From Firmicutes bacterium HGW-Firmicutes-9 (lineage in GTDB: Bacteria; Bacillota; Clostridia; Christensenellales; CAG-138): a stretch of 64,000 nucleotides of DNA. Positions 8,116 through 17,212 of the stretch are shown here, piece after piece. How positions within the stretch are numbered: the stretch's first letter is position 1; the number at the start of each line of letters is the position of its first letter. Under the pieces are notes generated by a model, which was not told the origin of the DNA, made no database searches, and saw nothing but the letters and a program-made list of their open reading frames with translations. Where the stretch lies: contig PGZM01000005.1 in the NCBI GenBank assembly GCA_002841395.1, forward strand, positions 1-64,000. Reading direction: 5' to 3'. Position numbers and translations under genes: made by a program.

Positions 8116-8979
8116 TTACCGTTCGCTGCCGATGAAGAACAGCGCGATGGTGCCGGGGCCGCTGTGCGCGCCGACGCTGGTGCCGATGTCGCCGATGTGC
8201 ACCATCATGTCGGGATACGCTTCATGTACCAGCGAGGCAACATATTCCGCATCCGCTTTGGAATCGCAGTGTCCGATGAAGACGGTGTCGGTCTCCTTGG
8301 TGTCCACGGTCTTGACCATGCGATCAAACAGCGAACGAAGGGACTTCTTCCTGCCCTGCACCTTTTCCACCGCGACGAGGTAGCCCTCGTTGTCCACGTG
8401 CATGACGGGTTTGATGTTGAGAATGGTTGCGATGGCAGCCGTGGCGCCGCTGATGCGTCCGCCGCGCTTGAGGTAGACGAGGTCTTCCACCGTGAACCAG
8501 TGGATGAAACGCAGTTTGTTGTCCTCAACCCATTTGGCGAGATCTTCAACCGCCATGTCTTGCTTGCGCGCGGCGTAGTAGACCAGAAGGCCCTCGCCGA
8601 GAGAGGCGCAGCAGGAATCAATCACGAAAATCTTGCGCTCCGGGTACTTTACGCGGAGCTCTTCCGCCGCGGAAGAACCGCTCTGTACGGAGCCGGAGAG
8701 CTTGGAAGATAAGCCGATGTAGAGGATGTCCTCACCGTTTTTCAGCAACGGTTCAAATGCTTCAATGAACGTATAGGCGTTTACCTGCGCTGTGGTGACG
8801 GGCACACCCGCACGCATTTTTTCAAAGAATGTCTCGATCGGCATATCCGATCTGCCAGGGATGTAGAAATACTCCTTGCCCTCCATGGTGAAGCCCATCG
8901 GGAGAACGGTCACGTTCAGCTGCTCGGCAAACTTTGCCGGAAGATCGCTGGTCGCTTCGGTAAAAATACGATAGCTCAT
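8116..8979 (-). CDS. DegV family fatty-acid-binding protein
   Basis: 287 residues, full length for the family. DegV/FakB proteins bind a fatty acid and in several Firmicutes present it to the FakA kinase; this is known for the family, not shown here. The N-terminus TEATSDLPAKFAEQLNVTVLPMGFTMEGKEY, the middle ...GLSSKLSGSVQS and RGGRISGATAAI, and the C-terminal HSGPGTIALFFIG are all typical. No fakA is in the window. The start has GAGGTAACGC in front. Confidence 0.93.
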   Translation of the reverse strand: MSYRIFTEATSDLPAKFAEQLNVTVLPMGFTMEGKEYFYIPGRSDMPIETFFEKMRAGVPVTTAQVNAYTFIEAFEPLLKNGEDILYIGLSSKLSGSVQSGSSAAEELRVKYPERKIFVIDSCCASLGEGLLVYYAARKQDMAVEDLAKWVEDNKLRFIHWFTVEDLVYLKRGGRISGATAAIATILNIKPVMHVDNEGYLVAVEKVQGRKKSLRSLFDRMVKTVDTKETDTVFIGHCDSKADAEYVASLVHEAYPDMMVHIGDIGTSVGAHSGPGTIALFFIGSER

Positions 8980-9078
8980 GCGTTACCTCGTTTCCGCGCG
9001 CAGAAAAGCGCGCAAATTTTTTTGCCGGACGTTGCCGATCAGCCAGCGGATCAACGCGAATCCACCGTGTTAGATTTT

Positions 9079-9107
9079 ATTCTATCGTGGTTTTTGGTGA
9101 CTGGCAA
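9079..9107 (-). promoter_or_regulatory. Sigma-A promoter of degV
   Basis: On the minus strand TTGCCA, 17 bases, TAGAAT; about 100 bases upstream of the degV start. The 390-base gap 8980-9371 otherwise shows only a TATAAT (9272-9277) serving the gene at 9372. Confidence 0.65.
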
Positions 9108-9247
9108 GCTTTTCGCGTTTTACCTGATCGGCATTTTGCAACCAGAAAGTCTCGATGTCTGTTATGCATCCAAGTGTTGTGATATAATTCCCCCAGTGCG
9201 GGCATTTTTGCCGAATTTGCGGCAATTCTGCGAAGGAATGTGTTTTT

Positions 9248-9277
9248 TTCGCAGAACGACGGCTGCTGTGCTATAAT
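9248..9277 (+). promoter_or_regulatory. Promoter of the DUF1461 protein gene
   Basis: TTCGCA, 18 bases, TATAAT; perfect -10, weak -35; leader of about 90 bases before the ATG at 9372. Confidence 0.5.
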
Positions 9278-9371
9278 AGCGCTGCGCGTCCATCGCGCAA
9301 AAGATAATAAGAAACAGATGTTTATAATATGCGGCGTAAGCTGCGCACGAATTATGGGAGAGTGTAGAGCA

Positions 9372-10472
9372 ATGAGAAAGATTTTGTCCGTCGGCATGGC
9401 GACCCTGGCGTCTATCCTGCTGATTTTTATCGTGCTGTTTACTTCGATCGGGTTCGTCATCAACGACGAGACGTTCGTGAACAACGAGTTTACCAAGCTC
9501 GCCATCGGTCCCAAGATGGGCATGACCAACACAGACCTTGTGACCTCCTTTAACCGCCTTGTGGATTATATGGAGGGCGACGCACCGGACATCAATGTCA
9601 CCGTCACCATCGACGGGGAAGCAAAGCAGATGTTCGACTATCCGCAGGAAGTCGAGCACATGGCGGATGTGCAGAAGATCTACACATCGATTGCGTCCTA
9701 TCGGGACGTCGGCGTGCTTGTAATGCTCATCCTGTTCCTGTTCGCGGCGGTTATCAACTTCCGTAAAGCGCCGCAGTATATCGCGCAGGGGTATCTGTCC
9801 GGTTCGTTTGTGTTTCTGCTGATCTTCGGGTTTTTGGGCACGTGGGCCGCGCTTGACTTCTCCAATTTCTGGACGTTTTTCCACCAGATGCTCTTCTGGA
9901 ATGACCTCTGGCTCTTTGACGGCACGCAGAGCCGCATGATCAATATGCTGCCGGAGCAGATCTTTGCGGACATCATCGCGCAGATCGGCCTGTATGCCGG
10001 CGCCGTGATTTTCGCGCTGATCGCGCTGAGCGTTGTCGCGCTTGTGCTCTCCTCGGAGGGATACAAACGCCGCAAAGCGATTGCGCTTTCGCGCAAAAAG
10101 GCGCGTGACAACGCAAACACCACGCGCAAAAAAGCGCGGGACGACGCGCGCAAGACACTGGAAGAAGAGAAGAAACTTGCTGAAAAGCGCGCACGCATCG
10201 CGGCGGCAAAGGCGAGAAAAGCTGCTGCTGCGGAAGCATCCGCACAGGAAGCGGCGCAGGAAGCGGAACAGGAGCGTCTTCGCGAAGAAAAGCGCGCGAG
10301 GAAACGGGCAGCAGCAGAAGCAGCTGCGCAAGCGCCTGCACCTGCCGCCCCGCGTGAAGCGCGCCCGCAGCGTGAGCCGTCGGCAAGACCTGCAAGGAGC
10401 GAACGCCCCGCGGAGAAACCCGCGAAGAAAAAGAAGAACGTACACGACGACACCGGGTTTTTGGACGATTGA
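9372..10472 (+). CDS. TIGR01906/DUF1461 family integral membrane protein with long charged tail
   Basis: ATG at 9372 gives 366 residues; the longer ORF-track start (9240) lies upstream of the promoter. Membrane segments are near residues 8-30, ~115-135, ~145-165 and ~225-245, with an extracytoplasmic loop after the first helix. This matches the TIGR01906 family of unknown function. After residue ~250 comes a ~115-residue Arg/Lys/Ala/Glu-rich segment (KKARDNANTTRKKARDD..., EEEKKLAEKRARIAAAKARKAAAAEA), likely a cytoplasmic coiled coil, then a Pro/Ala/Arg-rich tail ending KKKKNVHDDTGFLDD. The tail is unusual for the family and could bind nucleic acid or ribosomes (inference). No strong ribosome-binding site is visible. 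Confidence 0.8.
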   Translation: MRKILSVGMATLASILLIFIVLFTSIGFVINDETFVNNEFTKLAIGPKMGMTNTDLVTSFNRLVDYMEGDAPDINVTVTIDGEAKQMFDYPQEVEHMADVQKIYTSIASYRDVGVLVMLILFLFAAVINFRKAPQYIAQGYLSGSFVFLLIFGFLGTWAALDFSNFWTFFHQMLFWNDLWLFDGTQSRMINMLPEQIFADIIAQIGLYAGAVIFALIALSVVALVLSSEGYKRRKAIALSRKKARDNANTTRKKARDDARKTLEEEKKLAEKRARIAAAKARKAAAAEASAQEAAQEAEQERLREEKRARKRAAAEAAAQAPAPAAPREARPQREPSARPARSERPAEKPAKKKKNVHDDTGFLDD

Positions 10473-10562
10473 TTTTTGGTTTTTACGGCTGCGCCGCAGG
10501 CCGAATCATTTTAATATTCTGAAGGGATCGGTTTATCCCGCAAAAGTTTTTGGTATTTAGAC

Positions 10563-11648
10563 ATGACGAACTACGAACGCGCCGTCGCGGAAAAGCTGGA
10601 GAAGATTCAGCAGAAACCGCATGTGCGCATCCTCGCAATTGAAACGTCCTGCGACGAAACCGCAGCCGCCGTGGTCGAAAACGGACGGCAGGTTTTGAGC
10701 AACGCTGTTCACACGCAGATTCCGCTGCACGTGCCGTTCGGCGGCGTGGTGCCGGAGATTGCTTCGCGCAGCCACGTGCAGAAGATCGGTGCGGTCGTGC
10801 GCCTTGCGCTGGAGCAGGCGAATCTTTCACTTGCAGAGTTGGACGCCATCGCCGTGACCAACGGGCCGGGGCTCGTCGGCGCGCTGTTGGTGGGCTTGAG
10901 CTATGCAAAAGGTCTTGCGTACGCTGCGGGGCTTCCATTTCTCGGCGTGAACCACATCGCCTCGCACATTGCGGCAAACTACCTGAGCTATCCGGAGTTG
11001 GAGCCGCCGTTTACGTGCCTCGTCGCGTCCGGCGGGCACAGCCATATCATCCTCGTGGAGGACTATGACCGCTATCGCCTAATCGGGCGCACGCGGGACG
11101 ACGCGGCAGGCGAAGCATTTGACAAGGTCGCGCGCGTGCTGGGACTCAGCTATCCCGGCGGGCCGAATCTGGAAAAACTTGCACGGGAGGGCGATCCGAC
11201 CCGCTATCGTTTCCGCTCCGCGTTTAACGAAGGCGAAGGGTACGATTTCAGCTTTTCCGGCATCAAGACCGCCGTGGTTAACCGCCTCCATAACGCCGAA
11301 CAAGCAGGAGAAGTCATCGACCGCGCGGACCTCGCGGCATCGTTTCAAAAGACGGTGGTGGATATCCTCGCGGAGAAATCCGTCCGTGCGGCACGATCGC
11401 AGGAAGGTGAAGCGGGCACAAAGCTCGCGCTCGCGGGCGGCGTTTCGGCAAACCGTGCCCTGCGGGAGGCGATGGAAACGCGTGCGAAAGCCGCCGGCAT
11501 CACATTCTATTGTCCCGATTTCAAATATTGCACCGACAACGCCGCAATGGTCGGCAGCGCAGCCTACGGTAAACTCCTGCGCGGGCAGACAGACGGGCTC
11601 TCGCTCAACGCCGTGCCATATCTTTCGATTGAGGACGATAGGAAGTAG
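10563..11648 (+). CDS. tsaD: tRNA N6-adenosine threonylcarbamoyltransferase
   Basis: 361 residues, normal length for TsaD (Kae1/YgjD). It transfers the threonylcarbamoyl group to A37 of tRNAs reading ANN codons. Signatures: ILAIETSCDETAAAVV at the N-terminus, the metal-binding HxxxH in NHIASHIAANYL, the nucleotide-site VASGGHSHI, DDAAGEAFDKVARVLGLSYPGGP, and FSFSGIKTAV. No clear Shine-Dalgarno precedes the ATG. MtaB, which further modifies the TsaD product, is encoded at 22990 in the same window. Confidence 0.96.
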   Translation: MTNYERAVAEKLEKIQQKPHVRILAIETSCDETAAAVVENGRQVLSNAVHTQIPLHVPFGGVVPEIASRSHVQKIGAVVRLALEQANLSLAELDAIAVTNGPGLVGALLVGLSYAKGLAYAAGLPFLGVNHIASHIAANYLSYPELEPPFTCLVASGGHSHIILVEDYDRYRLIGRTRDDAAGEAFDKVARVLGLSYPGGPNLEKLAREGDPTRYRFRSAFNEGEGYDFSFSGIKTAVVNRLHNAEQAGEVIDRADLAASFQKTVVDILAEKSVRAARSQEGEAGTKLALAGGVSANRALREAMETRAKAAGITFYCPDFKYCTDNAAMVGSAAYGKLLRGQTDGLSLNAVPYLSIEDDRK

Positions 11649-11683
11649 CAGCTATGACGGCCGAACAAACAGAATCACTTTTG

Positions 11684-11710
11684 ATACGCGGGAGACCGCG
11701 TATTTTTTTA
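11684..11710 (+). terminator. Rho-independent terminator after tsaD
   Basis: Perfect 8-bp stem ATACGCGG-GAGA-CCGCGTAT followed by seven T. Confidence 0.9.
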
Positions 11711-11952
11711 GCAAACGGTTAATCAAACGCCGTTCGCGTAACATTGCAACAACAGCACACGGATTTCCCGCAGATCCCGGTTGCGCTCTGGTGGGGAAAA
11801 GCATGTAAAAAAACATAGTTGTTTTGGTAAAATACGCAGCGGATTTACTTGTTACGGCGTAGTTTTGCATGCGCAAACTGCAAAAACGCGAGGACATAGT
11901 TACGCCATAATTGCATATCGAATGAGTGCCGCAGGGTTCATTTTTACAATTT

Positions 11953-12061
11953 CTTTCCACAGTCAAGTCGCCGTATTCAACGCGGAAAGTGTGGAAAACC
12001 ATTAAAAAACGCGCAATCAAGCGGCTCTCTCTGTGGATAAGTATGTGGATGGTGTGGATAG
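11953..12061. other. Cluster of DnaA-box-like sequences
   Basis: One perfect box TGTGGATAA (12032-12040; complement TTATCCACA) plus near matches TGTGGAAAA (11990-11998), TGTGGATGG (12044-12052), TGTGGATAG (12053-12061) and CTTTCCACA (11953-11961). It lies in the ~650-base non-coding stretch 11711-12304 between tsaD and the TVP38 gene, in which I see no convincing gene. Confidence 0.5.
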
Positions 12062-12304
12062 AACCGTGAATATACACCAAAAAGCGAAGAATATCTATAC
12101 AAGTGCTTTTTACGGATAAAAGCGTCTGCTTGCATGCCAAACATGCCGCAATTGCAAAACGAAGCGACACAATGTCAGTTTTGCGCGCTTTGTTCCGTGG
12201 TAGCTCGTGACCGCAACTACGCGGCCAAACCGTAACATGCACGGCTGTATTCACACGAGAAAAAGCATCATGTAATTTCCCGTCAAGTAACACGATAAAA
12301 TAAC

Positions 12305-12331
12305 AACAAAAACGCCCGCTTTCGCGGGCGC
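12305..12331 (-). terminator. Terminator of the TVP38-family gene
   Basis: CGCCCGC / GCGGGCG stem followed on the minus strand by TTTTTGTTGTT, 27 bases past the stop at 12358. Confidence 0.85.
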
Positions 12332-12357
12332 AGCAGATGATTCACTCTGATTTTGTG

Positions 12358-13149
12358 TCACTCGTTCGGTTCCTGACTGTTGGCAGGTTCCTCTACCGGA
12401 TGCTCTGCTAGCGGCTGGCTTGCAAATTCCTGCGCGGCGTGCTCGAGCATGCGCTTTTGATGCAGACGCCTGTAGAGCAGAATGCCGACGCAGGAGACGA
12501 CGGCGGTTGCCACAAACACGCCGATGGCAAGTCCGTATCGTTCCAGTCCGAGCGCGTTGCCGCTGATGGTGCTTGTCACGACGGACGGAATCCGCGCAAT
12601 GCTCGTGAGCAGTACCCACGGTAGCAGGCGGATTTTGGTCAACCCCGCGACATACGAGAGCAGATCCTTCGGCGTGCCGGGAATCAAAAAGAGGATAAAC
12701 GCCGTTGCATTGAGGGCCTTTTCGTTGTTGAGGTATTTGACCGAATCGATCTTTTCACGCGGGAAGAATACCTCGACTGCCTTGACGCCGATTTTGCGCA
12801 CAAACAGGAATACGATCGTGGTACCGATCACGAGCCCCAGCCAGTCAAGCAACGTGCCCCAGACCGCGCCGAACGCGTAACCCGCGGCGATCTCCAGCGG
12901 CTCCGCCGGTATAAACGCGATGATGACCTGTAACACGACGACGCCGACAAAGATCACACGTCCCCAGAAACCGCGCTCCTCTACCCATAGCCGGAAAGAA
13001 GCGGGGTCGCCGAGTGTCTTGATGATCGGGCCGCCGACGAATATCGTCAGCAGCACGAGTACGATAAAAAACGCCGCGATCGAGGCGATAGCGGCGATCT
13101 TTTGCCCTTTGGTGGAGGGGCCTTTTTCAATAGAAACCTTGTTTTGCAT
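12358..13149 (-). CDS. TVP38/TMEM64 (VTT domain) membrane protein
   Basis: 263 residues from the ATG at 13149; the ORF-track start (13347) adds 66 unlikely residues. Five to six membrane segments; the VTT/DedA-like core is recognisable in FIPAEPLEIAAGYAFGAVWGTLLDWLGLVIGTTIVFLF and FLIPGTPKDLLSYVAGLT, with the reentrant-loop prolines of the superfamily. Members act as lipid scramblases or transport undecaprenyl phosphate or phospholipids in some systems; role here unknown. The C-terminal tail is acidic (AEHPVEEPANSQEPNE). A TATAAT hexamer ends 6 bases before the ATG and there is no Shine-Dalgarno, pointing to a leaderless message. Divergent from the MFS gene. Confidence 0.85.
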   Translation of the reverse strand: MQNKVSIEKGPSTKGQKIAAIASIAAFFIVLVLLTIFVGGPIIKTLGDPASFRLWVEERGFWGRVIFVGVVVLQVIIAFIPAEPLEIAAGYAFGAVWGTLLDWLGLVIGTTIVFLFVRKIGVKAVEVFFPREKIDSVKYLNNEKALNATAFILFLIPGTPKDLLSYVAGLTKIRLLPWVLLTSIARIPSVVTSTISGNALGLERYGLAIGVFVATAVVSCVGILLYRRLHQKRMLEHAAQEFASQPLAEHPVEEPANSQEPNE

Positions 13150-13155
13150 AGTCAG

Positions 13156-13161
13156 ATTATA
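13156..13161 (-). promoter_or_regulatory. -10 element of TVP38 gene, 6 bases before ATG
   Basis: TATAAT on the minus strand, then CTGACT and ATG. Transcription would start at or next to the A of the start codon. No good -35 seen. Confidence 0.5.
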
Positions 13162-13286
13162 GCCGAATCGCGCAGCAAAAACCATCCGACGATGGCAACT
13201 TTTTTGTGAATCAAACTGAACAATTTTACACGATGTTACAATTCCGTCCTTTATGCACAAAATTGCCCCAAACAGGAAGATAGTGC

Positions 13287-13315
13287 TTTCCAAATAGTGC
13301 AAAACCCGATAGAAT
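13287..13315 (+). promoter_or_regulatory. Promoter of the MFS gene, leaderless layout
   Basis: TTTCCA, 17 bases, TAGAAT, then ACGCGC and the ATG at 13322. No Shine-Dalgarno in between. Confidence 0.5.
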
Positions 13316-13321
13316 ACGCGC

Positions 13322-14509
13322 ATGGCTACTATACTGCTTGTCATCATCTATCTTGCGTTCATCAGCCTCGGCCTGCCGGACTCCATGCTCGGCGCGGCGT
13401 GGCCTGTTGCCTACGCGCAGCTTGGCGCGCCCGTTTCTTATGCGGGCTTTGTTTCGATCGCGATCACCGTTGGCACGGTGATCTCTAGCCTCGTCTCCGT
13501 CCGCGTAATCCGCAAGTTCGGCACGGGCTGCGTGACGGCGGCGTGCGTTCTGCTCACCGCGAGCGCGCTGCTGGCGATCTCGTTTACCAAGAGCTTTGTG
13601 GTGCTGATGCTGCTCGCGATTCCGCTTGGTCTCGGCGGCGGCGCAATCGATGCCGCGCTGAACAACTATGTGGCGCTGCACTACAAGGCGAGCCACATGA
13701 GCTTTCTGCATAGCTTCTGGGGTGTGGGTGCGACCATCAGCCCGCTGATCATGTCGCAGTTCCTCAAGCAGAACGGCTACTGGCAGGGCGGCTATCGCTT
13801 TGTCTCGATCATTCAGCTTTCGCTCGCGTTGGTGATGTTCCTAACCCTGCCGCTCTGGCGACGCGTGTCGCATGCCAAGCCGGACGAGTTAATTGAGGAT
13901 CACATCGAGATCGACAACCGCGCGGCGATCAAGAAACGCGGCGCGTTCATGGCCGTGCTGTCGTTTTTCTTCTACTGCGCGGGCGAATCCAGCGTCGGCC
14001 TCTGGGCTGCGACGTATTATGTGACCGTGCGTGGGGTAGCCCCGAGCATCGCCGCGACGTGGGGTTCGCTGTTTTACTTCGGCATCATGGGTGGGCGCAT
14101 GATCTCCGGCCTTTTAGCCATGCGCGTCAAGGAGCGTACGCTGATCAATGTGGGGCTGATCGTCGCCGTGTTCGGCGCGCTGTTGATGATCCTGCCGCTG
14201 CCGCAGTTCTTTTCACTCGCGGGACTCCTGCTCTTCGGCCTTGGCTGCGCGCCGGTGTTCCCGAACCTGATCCACATCACGCCGCAGCGCTTCGGCAAAA
14301 ACTATTCTCAGGCGATCATCGGCCTTCAGATGGCGTCCGCCTATGTGGGCGCAACACTGATGCCGCCGATCGTCGGCTGGATCGGTCAGGCAATCGGGTT
14401 CTCGGGTCTTCCGTACTACCTGCTCGCCTGCCTTGCGCTCTTGTATATGACCATTATCGTTTGCAACCGCAAGACGGGGTTTGGTTTGGCGAAAGAAGAA
14501 GCAGCATAG
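13322..14509 (+). CDS. Major facilitator superfamily transporter
   Basis: 395 residues with about twelve membrane helices. The first helix contains LGLPDSMLGAAWP and the second loop RVIRKFGTG, a weak form of the MFS motif A. The layout resembles the FucP/YfkF-like branch of sugar or drug permeases (GLGGGAIDAALNNYVALHYKASHMSFLHSFWGVGA in helices 4-5). Substrate cannot be read from sequence. Ends at a bidirectional terminator shared with leuS. Confidence 0.9.
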   Translation: MATILLVIIYLAFISLGLPDSMLGAAWPVAYAQLGAPVSYAGFVSIAITVGTVISSLVSVRVIRKFGTGCVTAACVLLTASALLAISFTKSFVVLMLLAIPLGLGGGAIDAALNNYVALHYKASHMSFLHSFWGVGATISPLIMSQFLKQNGYWQGGYRFVSIIQLSLALVMFLTLPLWRRVSHAKPDELIEDHIEIDNRAAIKKRGAFMAVLSFFFYCAGESSVGLWAATYYVTVRGVAPSIAATWGSLFYFGIMGGRMISGLLAMRVKERTLINVGLIVAVFGALLMILPLPQFFSLAGLLLFGLGCAPVFPNLIHITPQRFGKNYSQAIIGLQMASAYVGATLMPPIVGWIGQAIGFSGLPYYLLACLALLYMTIIVCNRKTGFGLAKEEAA

Positions 14510-14529
14510 ATTATCCAACTCAAGACAAA

Positions 14530-14563
14530 CAAACGGCGCGGATTCCTCCGCGCCGTTTTTGTG
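14530..14563. terminator. Bidirectional terminator between MFS gene and leuS
   Basis: AAACGGCGCGGA / TCCGCGCCGTTT stem with TTTTTGTG on the plus strand and TTTGTTTGT on the minus strand; the two genes converge on it. Confidence 0.85.
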
Positions 14564-14577
14564 TTTCTTGTGTGTTG

Positions 14578-16986
14578 TTAGCTGACTACGATATTGACGA
14601 TGTTTTTGACCACGATGACCTTGCGCACCGTCTTGCCCTCCAGATGGGGCTTGATCTCTTCGCTGGCGAGTGCCGCGGCTTCCACCTCGTCCTTGCTCAG
14701 CGTGGCAGGCAGCGTGACTCTGCCGCGCACCTTGCCGTTGACCTGGATGCCGTATTCCACGGCGTCCTCAACCAGCGCGCTCTCGTCATACACGGGCCAC
14801 TGTTGCTCGTTGAGTGGGGCATAACCCAGCGCCTCGTTGATTTCCTCGCTGATGTGCGGGGCAACGGGAGCAAGCAGGATTGCCAGCGTGTGCAGCTCGT
14901 CTTTTGTGAGCTGGCCGCGCGCGTAGAAATCGTTCGTCAGCGCCATCATCGCCGCAATCGCGGTGTTGAACTTCATGCGCTCGTAGTCTTCGCCGACCTT
15001 CTTGATGGTGGCGTGGACTTTCTTTTTCATCTCGGCGTCGGTGTCACCTTCACCCTGCACCATATCCTGCAGTGCCCAGACGCGGTCGAGGAAACGGCGG
15101 CAGCCGCGCGTGCCCTGTTCGTTCCACGGGATCGGCTGGTCAAACGCACCCATGAACATGATGTAGGTGCGGAAGCTGTCCGCGCCATACGACGGGATAT
15201 AGTCGTCGGGATTGACCACGTTGCCGCGGGATTTGCTCATCTTCTCGCCGTTGCTGCCGAGCACCATGCCGTGGCTGGTGCGCTTCATATACGGTTCGCT
15301 CGTGGGTACGAGACCGAGGTCGAAGAGGAACTTGTGCCAGAAGCGGGAGTACAGCAGATGCAGCGTCGTGTGCTCCATGCCGCCGTTATACCAGTCAACC
15401 GGCGTCCAATAGTCCAGCGCCTCTTTGGAGGCGAACTCTTTTTCATTGTGCGCGTCGGTATAGCGCAGGAAATACCAGCTGGAACCCGCCCAGTTGGGCA
15501 TGGTGTCCGCTTCGCGTGTGGCTTCGCCGCCGCACTTGGGGCAGGTGGTGTGGAGCCAGTCTTTCGCGCGGGCAAGACAGCTGCTGCCGTCGTCCGTCGG
15601 CGAAAAATCGTCCAGCATCGGCAGCTCCAGCGGGAGCTGATCGTAGGGGATCGGCACCCAGCCGCAGGTTTCACAATAGACCAGCGGGATGGGTTCGCCC
15701 CAGTAACGTTGGCGCGAGAAGACCCAGTCGCGGAGCTTGAAGTTCACCTTGCGTTCGCCGATGCCCTCTTTGACGAGCCAGTCGATGATCGCGGGAATAG
15801 CCTTGTCCACGTCCATGCCGTCGAGGAAGCCGGAGTTGACCATCTTTCCCTTGGCGCAGTCGGTATATGCTTCTTCTTCAATGCAGCCGCCCGAGACGAC
15901 CTCGATGATCGGAAGCCCGAACACCTTGGCGAATTCGTAATCGCGCTCATCGTGACCCGGAACCGCCATGATCGCGCCGGTGCCGTAGCCCATGAGGACG
16001 TAGTCGCTCGTCCAGATCGGGATTTCCTTGCCGTTGACGGGGTTGACGGCGTAGATGCCTTCCAGCGGAACGCCGGTCTTGTCCTTGGCGAGCTCGCTGC
16101 GCTCAAAATCGCTCTTGATTGCGGCGGCCTTCTGATAGGCGTGCACGGCTTCGATGTTCGTGATACGGTCATGATACGCTTCGATCATCGGATGCTCCGG
16201 TGAGACGACCATGTAGGTCGCGCCAAAGAGCGTGTCCGGTCGCGTGGTGAAGACGGTGAGCTTTTCGTCCGTGCCCTTGATCGGGAAGTTGACGAGCGCG
16301 CCTTCGCTGCGGCCGATCCAGTTGATCTGCTGCGCTTTGATCTTCTCGAGATAGTCCACGGTGTCGAGGTCGTCGATCAGCCGCTGAGCATACGCCGTGA
16401 TCTTCAGCATCCACTGGGAGCGCACCATGCGCACCACTTCGCCGCCGCAGCGTTCGCAAACGCCGTCGACCACCTCTTCGTTGGCGAGGCCGACTTTGCA
16501 ACTCGTGCAGAAGTTGATCGGGATCTCCGCCTTGTAGGCAAGCCCCTGTTCAAAGAACTTGAGGAAAATCCACTGCGTCCATTTATAATAGTCGGGGTCA
16601 GAGGTGTTGACCTCGCGGGAATAGTCAAACGAATAGCCGAGCCGCTGGAGCTGGCTGCGGAAACGGATGATGTTGTCGTGCGTGACCTTCGCGGGGTGAA
16701 TGCCGGTCTTGATGGCATAGTTCTCCGTCGGAAGTCCGAATGCGTCGTAGCCGATGGGATAAAGCACGTTGTAGCCTTCGAGTCGGCGTTTGCGCGCGAT
16801 GACGTCCATGGCGGTAAAAGGCCGCGGATGGCCGACGTGCAGACCCTGCCCGGACGGGTAGGGAAACTCGATCATCGGGAAATATTTGGGTTTTTCCGAG
16901 CCGGTGACGGCTTCAAAACAACCGCTGTCCGCCCAGATTTTCTGCCACTTGGCTTCGATTGCCTGTGGGTCGTATCGCTCCTGCAT
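14578..16986 (-). CDS. leuS: Leucyl-tRNA synthetase
   Basis: 802 residues, the usual bacterial length. Class I signatures: HIGH-type HVGHPRPF in PYPSGQGLHVGHPRPF, and EKMSKSRGNVVNP near residue 575. The CP1 editing domain (about 220-410) has TTRPDTLFGATY and GTGAIMAVPGHDERD. A zinc-binding set CTSCKVG...CERCGG is present near residue 155. ATG at 16986 fits the GGAGG nine bases upstream; the TTG at 16992 would be too close. No T-box leader motif was found in the 220-base upstream gap; only a small inverted repeat TATCCTAAATATGTAGGATA. Confidence 0.97.
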   Translation of the reverse strand: MQERYDPQAIEAKWQKIWADSGCFEAVTGSEKPKYFPMIEFPYPSGQGLHVGHPRPFTAMDVIARKRRLEGYNVLYPIGYDAFGLPTENYAIKTGIHPAKVTHDNIIRFRSQLQRLGYSFDYSREVNTSDPDYYKWTQWIFLKFFEQGLAYKAEIPINFCTSCKVGLANEEVVDGVCERCGGEVVRMVRSQWMLKITAYAQRLIDDLDTVDYLEKIKAQQINWIGRSEGALVNFPIKGTDEKLTVFTTRPDTLFGATYMVVSPEHPMIEAYHDRITNIEAVHAYQKAAAIKSDFERSELAKDKTGVPLEGIYAVNPVNGKEIPIWTSDYVLMGYGTGAIMAVPGHDERDYEFAKVFGLPIIEVVSGGCIEEEAYTDCAKGKMVNSGFLDGMDVDKAIPAIIDWLVKEGIGERKVNFKLRDWVFSRQRYWGEPIPLVYCETCGWVPIPYDQLPLELPMLDDFSPTDDGSSCLARAKDWLHTTCPKCGGEATREADTMPNWAGSSWYFLRYTDAHNEKEFASKEALDYWTPVDWYNGGMEHTTLHLLYSRFWHKFLFDLGLVPTSEPYMKRTSHGMVLGSNGEKMSKSRGNVVNPDDYIPSYGADSFRTYIMFMGAFDQPIPWNEQGTRGCRRFLDRVWALQDMVQGEGDTDAEMKKKVHATIKKVGEDYERMKFNTAIAAMMALTNDFYARGQLTKDELHTLAILLAPVAPHISEEINEALGYAPLNEQQWPVYDESALVEDAVEYGIQVNGKVRGRVTLPATLSKDEVEAAALASEEIKPHLEGKTVRKVIVVKNIVNIVVS

Positions 16987-17212
16987 GAACAAAATCCTCC
17001 AAAGTATCCTAAATATGTAGGATATCCTCTTTGGGTTGGTTTGTCAATTCTTGGGACGGGAGTAAGCCCTTTCGGATTGCGCATTCTTTGCGCGTTTTCA
17101 ATAGTTGAAACCGAACTGTAGTTATTGTATGATCAGCTAGAAACAGTTTTTGCACCGATTTAATCTGTTTTGTTAAAAATGAAGAGAAACCAAAGTTTTT
17201 AATGAGGTGTTT

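Noticed and set aside
9022-9276. 84-codon ORF upstream of the DUF1461 gene
   Set aside because: Covers the degV promoter and the -10 of the next gene; no ribosome-binding site.
11652-12293. 213-codon minus-strand ORF after tsaD
   Set aside because: Its start overlaps repeats of DnaA-like boxes, no ribosome-binding site, Cys/His/Arg-rich composition unlike a real protein; it crosses the tsaD terminator.
16987-17212. Possible T-box leader of leuS
   Set aside because: The conserved T-box sequence (TGGNACCGCG) is absent on the minus strand and no antiterminator pair was found.
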